Of a stretch of DNA of 64,000 nucleotides, positions 26,786 to 34,811 are shown in pieces (position 1 is the stretch's first letter; the number at the start of each line of letters is the position of its first letter). The notes beneath the pieces were generated by a model, which ran no database searches, was not told where the DNA came from, and saw only the letters and a list, made by a program, of their open reading frames with translations. Source of the stretch: Anaerolineae bacterium (lineage in GTDB: Bacteria; Chloroflexota; Anaerolineae; Anaerolineales; Anaerolineaceae); assembly GCA_013177815.1 (NCBI GenBank), contig JABLXM010000003.1, positions 1 through 64,000 of the forward strand. The letters are read 5' to 3'. The position numbers and the translations under genes were made by a program.

Positions 26786-27418
26786 TCAAGGACCCAAGCC
26801 TATTGTATCAGGTATTAAGGCTACCCCGTCAGGTTTATCACGGGTTATAGCGCGCAACTCGTTCAGGGGCCAATAGATGAAGATCGCCCTCCCGACCACA
26901 TTCTCGAATGGAACGAAGCCCCAACTGTGCGAGTCATAGGATGAGTTGCGGTTATCGCCCAACACGAACAACATATCCTCCGGCACCACCCACTCGCCGG
27001 TATATGCCGGCGGCGCAGAGATATACGATTCGACCAGATCCTGCCCGTTCACCGTCACCACACCGTTGGAGACCACAACCGTATCGCCGGGCAAGCCGAT
27101 CAGCCGTTTGATGTAATCCTCCGCCGGGTCCTGTGGGAAATGGAATACGATGATATCGCCGTGTGAATATTCTCCCAAGCGATAAGCCATGCGGTTCACC
27201 AGCAGCAACTCGCCCTCATAGAGCGTTGGCTGCATGCTGATATTCTTGACCTCCACCCGCGCCACGAACCCATCGATCAGGAAATACAGCACCACTGCCA
27301 GCAGGATAGTCTCCAGGGCTTCCCTGATAAATCCTTTGGTTCTGGGTATTGCCTGGTCTATCTGACCGGTATCGGCGCTCCCCTGTGCTTCCGCTACTTG
27401 CTGTGGTTTTTCGATCAT
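26786..27418 (-). CDS. lepB: Signal peptidase I
   Basis: 210 residues. It cleaves signal peptides of exported proteins on the outer face of the membrane. One membrane anchor (about 34-50) precedes the catalytic serine S61 in the SMQPTL motif; the general base is K104 in DYIKRLIGLPGD; the conserved box LGDNRNSSYDSHSWG follows. The size fits the Gram-positive/Chloroflexi-type enzyme with a single anchor. It follows der after a 67-bp gap that contains its own promoter. Confidence 0.96.
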   Translation of the reverse strand: MIEKPQQVAEAQGSADTGQIDQAIPRTKGFIREALETILLAVVLYFLIDGFVARVEVKNISMQPTLYEGELLLVNRMAYRLGEYSHGDIIVFHFPQDPAEDYIKRLIGLPGDTVVVSNGVVTVNGQDLVESYISAPPAYTGEWVVPEDMLFVLGDNRNSSYDSHSWGFVPFENVVGRAIFIYWPLNELRAITRDKPDGVALIPDTIGLGP

Positions 27419-27448
27419 GCGTCTGATGAGTCTCCAGTATCGAGGCGG

Positions 27449-27477
27449 ATTATACGCCGCTTATGGACGACCGGCAA
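27449..27477 (-). promoter_or_regulatory. Promoter of lepB
   Basis: Minus strand TTGCCG (27472-27477), 17-nt spacer, consensus TATAAT (27449-27454), located directly after the der stop codon. It allows lepB expression separate from the upstream cluster. Confidence 0.65.
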
Positions 27478-27485
27478 GGTAATGT

Positions 27486-28847
27486 TCAACGTCGCGGCTT
27501 TAGCACGATCCGGATCGGCGTCCCCAAAAACGGGTACTCTTTTCGGATGGTGTTTTCCAGGAAGCGAATATAGGTGAAGTGCGCCAACTTGGGGTCATTA
27601 CAGTACATCATGAAGGTCGGCGGATCACTGCGCACCTGGGTGCCGTAATATATCCGCAGCGCACGCCCGGTGCGCGAGGTTGGCGCATGCAGATCTTGAG
27701 CGCGCTGGATCAAGCGGTTCAATTGACCGGTCGTCAGGCGCGCCAGCCGTTCCTCCTGTACCCGCAGCGCCATCGGTAAGACCTGATCCACCCGCTGACC
27801 GGTCAGCGCGGAAACGTAAAGGATCGGAACGTATGGCAGGAAATTGAGATCACGCCGGATGACCTCGGTGAACTGCTCCGCCGTGTAAGTATCCTTCTGG
27901 ATCGCATCCCATTTGTTGACCACCACCACCGTGCTCTTCCATGCCTCCAGGATGAATCCGGCGATGTGCGCATCCTGAGCGCTCATGCCGGCAGTCGCGT
28001 CCACCACCATCAATGCCACCTCGCAGCGTTCGATCGCCCGCATGGCGCGCAGAACGCTGTACTTCTCCACCCCGGGTTCGATCCGTCCTCGCCGGCGCAT
28101 CCCGGCAGTATCAATCAGGGTGATCGGCACCCCCTCGTATTCGATCGCGGTATCGATCGCGTCACGTGTTGTGCCGGCGATCGGGCTGACGATGACCCGT
28201 TCCTCACCCACCAGGCGGTTGAGCAGGCTGGATTTGCCAACGTTGGGTTTGCCGACAATCGCAATCTTGACCGAATCATCCTCTTCACTCTGTTCGACGA
28301 TGGGGAATGCCGCCACCAGCGCATCCAGCAGATCACCTGTGCCGGTGCCGTGTTGGGCAGAGATGGGGTACGGTTCGCCAATCCCCAGTTCATAGAATTG
28401 CGTCACACCCAGGCGGGTTTTGGCGTTATCGGCTTTGTTCGCGACCAGCAGGATGGGCGGTTTGAGATCCCCATCCACCTTGCGCTGGTTCCGTCGTAAC
28501 ATGTCAGCCACTTCGTGGTCGGCGGGTGTGATACCGCTGCCGGCATCCACCAGGAACAGCACCACGTCTGCTTCACGCACTGCCAGTTGCGCTTGCGCTT
28601 TGATCTGTTGAATATAATCGGCTGAACCGATCGAAAGAGGGTCTTTACTGCTACTGGATGGGTCGATGCCACCCGTATCGATGATATCGAATTGCACACC
28701 GTTCCACTCGCACTGCGACAGCAAACGATCTCGCGTCGTACCGGGGACATCATCTACGATTGCCAGTTGCTCCCCCGATAGGCGATTGAACAGCGTGCTT
28801 TTACCCACGTTCGGTCTTCCGACGAGGGCTACTACGGGTTTGATCAT
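27486..28847 (-). CDS. der: Ribosome-assembly GTPase Der (EngA)
   Basis: 453 residues with the two tandem GTPase domains unique to Der, acting in 50S subunit assembly. Domain 1 has GRPNVGKS (10-17), DTGG and NKAD (137-140); domain 2 has GKPNVGKS (199-206), DTAGMRRRG and NKWD. The C-terminal KH-like domain ends with the typical FLGTPIRIVLKPR. It starts 7 nt after the ybbR gene and is part of the coaE-cdaA-ybbR-der cluster. Confidence 0.97.
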   Translation of the reverse strand: MIKPVVALVGRPNVGKSTLFNRLSGEQLAIVDDVPGTTRDRLLSQCEWNGVQFDIIDTGGIDPSSSSKDPLSIGSADYIQQIKAQAQLAVREADVVLFLVDAGSGITPADHEVADMLRRNQRKVDGDLKPPILLVANKADNAKTRLGVTQFYELGIGEPYPISAQHGTGTGDLLDALVAAFPIVEQSEEDDSVKIAIVGKPNVGKSSLLNRLVGEERVIVSPIAGTTRDAIDTAIEYEGVPITLIDTAGMRRRGRIEPGVEKYSVLRAMRAIERCEVALMVVDATAGMSAQDAHIAGFILEAWKSTVVVVNKWDAIQKDTYTAEQFTEVIRRDLNFLPYVPILYVSALTGQRVDQVLPMALRVQEERLARLTTGQLNRLIQRAQDLHAPTSRTGRALRIYYGTQVRSDPPTFMMYCNDPKLAHFTYIRFLENTIRKEYPFLGTPIRIVLKPRR

Positions 28848-28854
28848 AATGCTC

Positions 28855-30096
28855 CTATGGACTCCCAGTCGAACGCGCGATGACCACCTCGATCGAGGCT
28901 GGTATGATCGATTCGACCCGCAGGTCGGGGTCCCCCACCTCGACCGTTGGTTCGATCTGGTAACTGCCAGGTTCGAGATCGGTCAGGTCGACAACAACCT
29001 GCACATCGTTCTTCAACAGCGCTTCCAGGTTGGGCAACGGACCGGAGACGATGACATCCACCGTTTGGGGGGATAGCGTGGCGTTGAAACCACTCCCGGT
29101 GCCGATCGCGCTGACCTTCAGGTTCGGCAGCGTCAGGCTGCCCTCGATGGCGGCGATCCCGACCTGTACCTGCACCAGTTGCTCACCCACCAACGTCACA
29201 CCTTCCGGAAGAGCCAGCGGCAACCCGATGTCGATATCATCTTTGGCGCCGGTCAGGTCCAAAACGGAAGTTTCCACATAACCGGGCAGATCGTCCACCA
29301 GTTTTGGATCCGCCGAAAACACCGTAACCGCCGGCGGGAACACCGAAATATTGGTCACCCGATACCCGGTTGCAATTTGCCCACTCGTGACGACTTTGAC
29401 CACCACGTTGCGAAAACCGCCGCGCTGGGTGACGGTTACCGAGGCATCCACCCGGTCCGGTGCAATGGTCAACCCGGAGACGATCGTATCGTTCGCATCC
29501 ACCGCCAGGATCGGCAAGCTGACGTCGATATCCTCGGTAGCGCGGTTGAGGTCCAGCACCACCCGCAATTCCTGAACCCGGTTGATCACCGATTCGGGTC
29601 CGCTGATGACCGTCTCCTCCGGATCGATTTCGGGCGATTCTGCCTGGTAACCAACAGCCGGCGCGCCCCGCTCCACCAGGACGATCGGCAGGCTGTGCAC
29701 ACTCAAATTCTCCAGCACAATATCGACGCTGCGCGGCGTGTACGAAACCACCTCCGCCGGGCGGACGCCCACCTGGATCTGTACAGGCAAGGAATGCGCG
29801 CCCGCCTCCAGGGCAGAAAGATCGACCAGCGCGCGGATCGGCATCTGCTCGTTGATCAGGCGATCCCAGATCGATTGAGGCGCTCGTAGCGTCAGGTTTA
29901 CATTTTGCACATCGGAGGCGGTCAGGATCAGATCGGGGTCTTGTCCAATGAACTCGATTTGGATGGCGCGCGGGTATAGCCGTTCCTCGATCGGGTCAGT
30001 CTCGGTCACCGCCGAGATCCAAACAGCAAACGCCAGCACGATCGCCATGATCAGCGTGCCCAGGTTATTGATGAGCCAACGAAATGCTTTGATCAT
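28855..30096 (-). CDS. YbbR-domain protein (CdaR-like)
   Basis: 413 residues. One N-terminal membrane segment (about 9-29) is followed by repeated YbbR domains, with blocks such as LNLTLRAPQSIWDRLINEQM, VVSYTPRSVDIVLE, LPNLKVSAIGTGSGFNATLS and QTVDVIVSGPLPNLEALL. YbbR proteins bind the membrane diadenylate cyclase and adjust c-di-AMP synthesis. The start overlaps the stop of cdaA by 4 nt, which supports a direct partnership. The domains should lie outside the cytoplasm. Confidence 0.9.
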   Translation of the reverse strand: MIKAFRWLINNLGTLIMAIVLAFAVWISAVTETDPIEERLYPRAIQIEFIGQDPDLILTASDVQNVNLTLRAPQSIWDRLINEQMPIRALVDLSALEAGAHSLPVQIQVGVRPAEVVSYTPRSVDIVLENLSVHSLPIVLVERGAPAVGYQAESPEIDPEETVISGPESVINRVQELRVVLDLNRATEDIDVSLPILAVDANDTIVSGLTIAPDRVDASVTVTQRGGFRNVVVKVVTSGQIATGYRVTNISVFPPAVTVFSADPKLVDDLPGYVETSVLDLTGAKDDIDIGLPLALPEGVTLVGEQLVQVQVGIAAIEGSLTLPNLKVSAIGTGSGFNATLSPQTVDVIVSGPLPNLEALLKNDVQVVVDLTDLEPGSYQIEPTVEVGDPDLRVESIIPASIEVVIARSTGSP

Positions 30097-30983
30097 TCCT
30101 TGTCACCATCTTCTCGCGGTCGGCGCACCAGGTTCAGCAGGCGGCGCAAGATGTTATCCTGTTCGCTCTCGGCTGTGGGTGCTTTGTAGAAAGCATTCAG
30201 GATATTCTCCAATCGTTCCGGATCCAGTCGGCGGATCATGCGTCCGTTGTGCGCAATCGAGATCGAGCCGGTCTCTTCGGAGACAACCATCGCAATGGCA
30301 TCGCTGGCTTCAGCGATGCCCAACGCAGCGCGGTGTCGCAAGCCCATCTGGCGGTCGGGCGTAACCGTGAGGATGCCGCTCGACGAAAGTGGCATGACGC
30401 AAGCCGCCGCCACAATATCCCGTCCAGAGATGATCACGGCACCATCATGCAGTGGCGTATTCGGGTAAAAAATCTGCATCAATAACTCGGGCGTCACGGT
30501 CGCATCCAGACGGACGCCGGTGCGAACATACTCCCGCAAGCTGTCGTTGCGTTGCAGCACGATCAGCGCACCATGCTGCCGGGCAGAGAGTCTCGCCGCA
30601 GCGCTCACGACCCCCCGAATCGTCTCCTCCATCACTTCCGGCGAAGTCGTCAAACGGCGAAAAATCTCCTGCCCGCTGCCCGCCCGACCCAATCGCTCCA
30701 AGGCGCGGCGGATCTCCGGCGCGAAGATGACCGGTATCGTGACAACCAACGCCGGCAGCGTGTTGCGGATCAAGAACGAGAACGCCGGCAAGTTGACCAG
30801 GCTGACCAACAAACTCAACGCGATTGCCACCAGGATCACCCCCCGCAGCAATACCATCGCCTGGGTATCTTTTACCAACATCATGATGGCGAAGAAAATG
30901 GCAGTCACCAACAACAGGTCCAGAACGCTCAACCAGTTGAGACGTTGAAAAACAAAAAGGAACTGTCCAAGAGCTTCTTGCAT
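30093..30983 (-). CDS. cdaA: Membrane diadenylate cyclase CdaA
   Basis: 296 residues. It makes cyclic di-AMP from two ATP. Three membrane segments lie at about 19-38, 42-62 and 70-88. The DAC (DisA_N) domain has the signature D180-G181-A182 in TPLHDGAVII and R216-H217-R218 in GLRHRAALG, so the enzyme should be active. Followed by a 4-nt overlap with the YbbR-domain gene. c-di-AMP normally controls potassium and osmolyte transport and cell-wall homeostasis. It starts 20 nt after coaE. Confidence 0.96.
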   Translation of the reverse strand: MQEALGQFLFVFQRLNWLSVLDLLLVTAIFFAIMMLVKDTQAMVLLRGVILVAIALSLLVSLVNLPAFSFLIRNTLPALVVTIPVIFAPEIRRALERLGRAGSGQEIFRRLTTSPEVMEETIRGVVSAAARLSARQHGALIVLQRNDSLREYVRTGVRLDATVTPELLMQIFYPNTPLHDGAVIISGRDIVAAACVMPLSSSGILTVTPDRQMGLRHRAALGIAEASDAIAMVVSEETGSISIAHNGRMIRRLDPERLENILNAFYKAPTAESEQDNILRRLLNLVRRPREDGDKE

Positions 30984-31003
30984 AAGTGATCACCCGTCTG
31001 CGT

Positions 31004-32143
31004 TTAGATCGGTCGCAAGATCCTATCCTGCCGTAATTGCTTGAAGAATAATTGCGTATTCGGTATCCTGGACTCGCTCGCCGCTTCCTGCCATGCCAAA
31101 ACACCCAGGCTGCCGGAATCGCGTTGCGAATAGCCCAGCTCACGCCAAATTGCCAATTCACCAGCCAGTTCTCGTTTCACGTAGATCAAGGAAACCTCGC
31201 ACAACAATTCATTGGATGCCCGCTCCATTGCGGTAACCAGTTGCGTCAGGGATGGTTTCAGCGGCAGTTTTGGGTCGATCAGCAAGTCCGTCGTCCGCGC
31301 GATCAGGTTTTCCACCTGCCAGCCAATCAAACCACTCACCACCCCATCCAGCATCAACACCAGGAAAGCCTTCTCGCCAAATTCCGCCAGGATATCCTCC
31401 GGGGTCACCTCCGCCGCGGGGTATCCAAGCCGGTTGATCAATGCCGCAATCGCGGCAGCGTGGCGCGCCGTCGCCCGTTCCGCTTTGAGCGCGGAGCCGA
31501 TGGGCGCAGGTCTGGTCGCCTGGGTTGAGCGGACAGCATCCTTGACGGGCATCTTTTGCCACGCTTCGGTCACCTGTTTCCAGGTCTCGATAAGGCTGCC
31601 CGAATTATCGATAACGACTTGGGCGGCAGCCATTTTCCGCTCCTGGGGTGGTTGCGCGTCGATGCGTTGCCGCGCATCAGCCGCATCCATTTTGCGTTTC
31701 TCGGCCAACCGCGCAAATTGTACTTCCGGCTTGGTATAAGTCACCCAGATGCCATCGCACCACGATTTCAAATTGCTCTCCAGTAGTTTGATCGCCTCAA
31801 CGACGATCACCTGCCGGCTGGAGCGTTGCACCAACAAATCGACCGCCTGCAACACATAGGGGTGGACAATCTGCTCCAATTGCTGGAGCGCTGCGGCATC
31901 CGAGAAAACCAGTCTGCCCAATCGCTTTCGATCGATCTGCCCGCGTTCATCGAGGATATAATTGCCAAATGTTTGTACCACCGGCTGGTAACCCGGCGCC
32001 CCTTGTTCCAACACCCGGCGCGCCAGGGCATCGGCATCGATCCCGTACGCCCCAAGATGCTCCAACATCTTGCGCACCACGCTCTTGCCCGTCCCGATAT
32101 TGCCGGTCAATCCAATGACATACTTGCCCGTCCACTTGCCCAC
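31004..32143 (-). CDS. coaE: Dephospho-CoA kinase fused to a GNAT-like domain
   Basis: 379 residues, nearly twice the usual CoaE (about 200). The N-terminal part has the P-loop GNIGTGKS (14-21), GAYGIDADALARRVL, and the CoaE motifs around FSDAAALQQLEQIVHPYV and QVVIDNSGSLIETW; it phosphorylates dephospho-CoA to complete coenzyme A synthesis. After a linker (about 195-225), a second domain with AAAIAALINRLGYPA, VSGLIGWQVENLI and ELAIWRELGYSQRDSG resembles a GNAT acetyltransferase. That assignment is inference from pattern, and CoA as a shared ligand is suggestive. It starts with GTG at 32143 behind AAGG. First gene of the coaE-cdaA-ybbR-der cluster. Confidence 0.88.
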   Translation of the reverse strand: MGKWTGKYVIGLTGNIGTGKSVVRKMLEHLGAYGIDADALARRVLEQGAPGYQPVVQTFGNYILDERGQIDRKRLGRLVFSDAAALQQLEQIVHPYVLQAVDLLVQRSSRQVIVVEAIKLLESNLKSWCDGIWVTYTKPEVQFARLAEKRKMDAADARQRIDAQPPQERKMAAAQVVIDNSGSLIETWKQVTEAWQKMPVKDAVRSTQATRPAPIGSALKAERATARHAAAIAALINRLGYPAAEVTPEDILAEFGEKAFLVLMLDGVVSGLIGWQVENLIARTTDLLIDPKLPLKPSLTQLVTAMERASNELLCEVSLIYVKRELAGELAIWRELGYSQRDSGSLGVLAWQEAASESRIPNTQLFFKQLRQDRILRPI

Positions 32144-32179
32144 AAGCCACCTTGATAGAATTATTAATGAACAAGTTGA

Positions 32180-32208
32180 TTTTAGCCTTGCGAGGATAGA
32201 TTGTCAAA
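32180..32208 (-). promoter_or_regulatory. Promoter of the coaE-cdaA-ybbR-der cluster
   Basis: Minus strand TTGACA (32203-32208), 17-nt spacer, TAAAAT (32180-32185): perfect -35 and near-consensus -10. The -35 box is only 15 bp from the end of the insertion sequence, which therefore landed just outside the promoter and replaced whatever upstream elements existed. Confidence 0.75.
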
Positions 32209-32223
32209 CCATTCGCTGTTAGC

Positions 32224-32241
32224 CAGGGCAATCGCAAAGTC
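32224..32241 (+). repeat. Left terminal inverted repeat of the IS
   Basis: CAGGGCAATCGCAAAGTC; matches the inverted right end at 17 of 18 positions. Its inner two bases overlap the transposase stop codon. Confidence 0.88.
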
Positions 32242-33361
32242 AGGAATTTAATATTTCCAACAAGAAATTAGTGTCAACAGCGCAAAGCATCCTTTTAGTC
32301 TTCGCACCACATTTTTTGGATTTATTCAGCCTTAACAAATTGAGAGCCATTTTTCGAAGAAGAGCCAGGTTCTCAGGAGCATGACCGGTTCTGACTCGAC
32401 TGCTATCTTCGTTGAATGAGACATCCAGGCTCCAATGAAGTTTATTCTCAACTTCCCAGTGCTGCCGAATAAATTTCATTATTTGGGTCGCACCAAATAC
32501 AGCACTGGAGATAAAGTATCTGATTTGAACAGATGTTTCTCCATTTATTACTCTGGTCGCTTTGAGAATTATCAAACTGCTCAATTTTTGCCAATGGCCT
32601 TCAGGATCGATGTAATTAATATATTCGGGATCTGAAGTAATCCAACATTCTCTGGTTTCGATCCTGCCATGCCCTTTATTAACTTTTTTAGAATAATCAT
32701 AGGGCGTATCTTTGAACTCGTTTTCGTAATCAACATTGAAGGCTGACGCAATTTGATCATATAAAGAGCCTTGATTCTGTTTCACGGTTAATAGGTAATC
32801 ACCGCCTTGTTCTATAATGGTTGAAACGATCTCTTTTTGCGTACCAATAGCATCAATACTGATAAGACAGCCATGGATATCCAGCATTTTTAGCAACTCT
32901 GGTATGGCTCTAATCTCATTGCTTTTGTCATCAACTTTCACTTGACCTAGCACTAGACCATTTTGGCTGGCCCAGGCGCTCACTAAGTGGAGCGCTTCCC
33001 TCCCTTTGGATTGGTCATGTGACCGGCGTGCCGTCTTCCCATCAATCGCAATCAATTGACCCCTTGTGATTTCTGCTATTTCATGCACCCACCCCAGGAA
33101 ACTTTCCTGAAACTCTTGGGGATCAATCAGGGCAAATACTTTACCAAATGTGTCGTGTGATGGAATTCCATGTGGCAGCTCTAAAAATGTCTCAAACCAT
33201 TCCCGCTTTGCATTCCCAAAGTATTCAATCATGACCCAATCATCTCCACCACAGATTACTCCACAAATCGCTATTGCGATGATGTCGATTAGCTTGTGTC
33301 GAATTCCATTGGGTTTGCGTTTGTCTGATATCGTTGTGAAGTGGGTGATTAAGTCAGCCAT
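32240..33361 (-). CDS. ISAs1-family transposase
   Basis: 373 residues, normal for the family and without frameshift. The DDE triad is visible: D107 in LIAIDGKTARRS, D170 in LISIDAIG, and the Glu in the family hallmark HWEVENKLHWSLDVSFNED (about 301-319). The N-terminal region has the DDE_Tnp_1-associated HKLIDIIAIAICGVICGGDD block. AAAGGAG lies 5 nt before the ATG. The stop codon overlaps the left inverted repeat. It should be functional. Confidence 0.95.
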   Translation of the reverse strand: MADLITHFTTISDKRKPNGIRHKLIDIIAIAICGVICGGDDWVMIEYFGNAKREWFETFLELPHGIPSHDTFGKVFALIDPQEFQESFLGWVHEIAEITRGQLIAIDGKTARRSHDQSKGREALHLVSAWASQNGLVLGQVKVDDKSNEIRAIPELLKMLDIHGCLISIDAIGTQKEIVSTIIEQGGDYLLTVKQNQGSLYDQIASAFNVDYENEFKDTPYDYSKKVNKGHGRIETRECWITSDPEYINYIDPEGHWQKLSSLIILKATRVINGETSVQIRYFISSAVFGATQIMKFIRQHWEVENKLHWSLDVSFNEDSSRVRTGHAPENLALLRKMALNLLRLNKSKKCGAKTKRMLCAVDTNFLLEILNS

Positions 33362-33484
33362 GATACTCCTTTTTGACTTAATCTTAGCTATCGCTTCATT
33401 TTTGACGAGAATCTTACATCATGGGTTTGTTAGTACTTTTGACTCATTTTTGTATTGTGATAATCTAAATTTTTCACTTTTTCC

Positions 33485-33502
33485 GACTTTGCAATTGCCC
33501 TG
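33485..33502 (-). repeat. Right terminal inverted repeat of the IS
   Basis: Reads CAGGGCAATTGCAAAGTC on the minus strand; one mismatch to the left end. Confidence 0.88.
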
Positions 33503-33603
33503 TCCCTGCAACGACACGATTGTTGGGTAATGTTGTATCATATTACCGCCCTTTTTACTCCTCTCATTTTTCGGCATCCTCAGCGGCGGCGGACGATTTT
33601 CAT

Positions 33604-33633
33604 CTGGCAAAAAAACACCATCCGTTGTATACT
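33604..33633 (+). promoter_or_regulatory. Probable dnaN promoter
   Basis: CTGGCA (33604-33609), 18-nt spacer, TATACT (33628-33633), about 33 nt before the ATG. It lies downstream of the insertion sequence, in the 160 bp left between the IS and dnaN, so expression does not need to come from the IS. I see no DnaA-box cluster, so this is not an obvious replication origin. Confidence 0.5.
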
Positions 33634-33665
33634 GATTTACACACCAATCTAGCGAGGGATGAACC

Positions 33666-34796
33666 ATGAAAGTGACGGTTTCACAACAGAACCTGGCGCA
33701 TGCGGTCAACACGGTCTCGCGGGCGGTTTCGCCGCGCACCACCCTGCCCGTGCTGGGCAATGTGCTGGTGGCGACCGATGAAGGTCGGCTGCGTCTTTCT
33801 GCTACCAACCTGGAATTGGGCATTTCCTGCTGGATTGGCGCGCAGATCGAAGAGGATGGCGCCATCACCGTGCCGGCGCGCACCTTCGCCGACCTGGTCA
33901 GTACACTGCCGTCGGATTCGGTCAAGCTCACGGTGGACCAGCGCACCCAATCGCTGAACGTGGTATGCAGCGCTTCCAATACCGATATCCGCGGCATCGA
34001 TGCCCAGGAATATCCCCCCATGGCAGTGCTCAGCCCGGATAGCGGCATCGAACTCAATTACGCTGACTTCAAAGAGATGATCCAGCAGGTGGCTTTCTCC
34101 GCCTCGGTGGATGACGCCCGCCCGGTGTTGCAGGGCGTCCTGCTGACCATCAACGACCAGGAGATCTCGCTGGCTGCCACCGACGGCTACCGCATCTCGG
34201 TGCGGCACGCCGGGATCCCCAGCCCGGTGGAGAAAGAGATCAGCGCCATCATCCCGGCGCGCGCGCTGAACGAACTGGCGCGCTTAGCCAGCGATGGGGA
34301 GAAGACCGTGCGCCTGGTGCTGCCCAGCGGTCGCGGGCAGGCGATCTTCAGCCTGCAGGATGCCGAGCTTTCCACCCTGCTGATCGACGGCACCTTCCCG
34401 GATTACAAGGTCATTATCCCGCGCAACTTCAAGACCACTTCCATTATCTCGACCGGCAGTTTCCTGAAAGCCTGCAAACAAGCCGAGATCATCGCCCGCG
34501 AAGGCAACAACGTCATCCGCCTCAACATTCAACCCGGTCAGCAGGATGCCCCCGGTCAGGTGGAGATCACCGCACAGAACGAGGAGACCGGCTCCAGCGA
34601 GATCCAGGTGGATGCCAACATCGAAGGTCCTGCGCTGGTGATCGCCTTCAACGTCAAGTTCCTGCGCGAGGTACTGGATGTCATCAAGACTCCTTCAATC
34701 GCACTGGAAACCAACGCCAACAACACCCCCGGGTGCATCCGCCCGGTCGGCGATGAGGATTACCAGCACGTCATCATGCCGATGCACCTGGGCTAG
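33666..34796 (+). CDS. dnaN: DNA polymerase III beta subunit (sliding clamp)
   Basis: 376 residues, the standard three-domain clamp. It encircles DNA and tethers the polymerase. It opens MKVTVSQQNLAHAVNTVSRA, then TLPVLGNVLVATDEGRLRLS and the domain-joining regions around FKEMIQQVAFSASVDDARPVL and EITAQNEETGSSEIQV. It ends with the typical IRPVGDEDYQHVIMPMHL. GAGGG precedes the ATG. dnaN is usually beside dnaA; here dnaA is absent and its neighbour is a PEP/pyruvate-binding protein beginning 15 nt later. Confidence 0.96.
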   Translation: MKVTVSQQNLAHAVNTVSRAVSPRTTLPVLGNVLVATDEGRLRLSATNLELGISCWIGAQIEEDGAITVPARTFADLVSTLPSDSVKLTVDQRTQSLNVVCSASNTDIRGIDAQEYPPMAVLSPDSGIELNYADFKEMIQQVAFSASVDDARPVLQGVLLTINDQEISLAATDGYRISVRHAGIPSPVEKEISAIIPARALNELARLASDGEKTVRLVLPSGRGQAIFSLQDAELSTLLIDGTFPDYKVIIPRNFKTTSIISTGSFLKACKQAEIIAREGNNVIRLNIQPGQQDAPGQVEITAQNEETGSSEIQVDANIEGPALVIAFNVKFLREVLDVIKTPSIALETNANNTPGCIRPVGDEDYQHVIMPMHLG

Positions 34797-34811
34797 GCAG
34801 GGAGCAGCGGC

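Larger units (their letters stand above)
32224..33502 (-). mobile_element. ISAs1-family insertion sequence
   Basis: A 1279-bp element bounded by 18-bp terminal inverted repeats with one mismatch and carrying a single full-length transposase gene on the minus strand. Its base composition is clearly more AT-rich than the flanks, fitting recent acquisition. No 8-10 bp target duplication is visible at these ends, so one flank may have been altered after insertion. It lies between the divergent coaE and dnaN genes and disrupts neither. Confidence 0.9.

Noticed and set aside
33503-33665. Replication origin near dnaN
   Set aside because: No dnaA gene, no cluster of DnaA boxes and no AT-rich unwinding element in the short gap.
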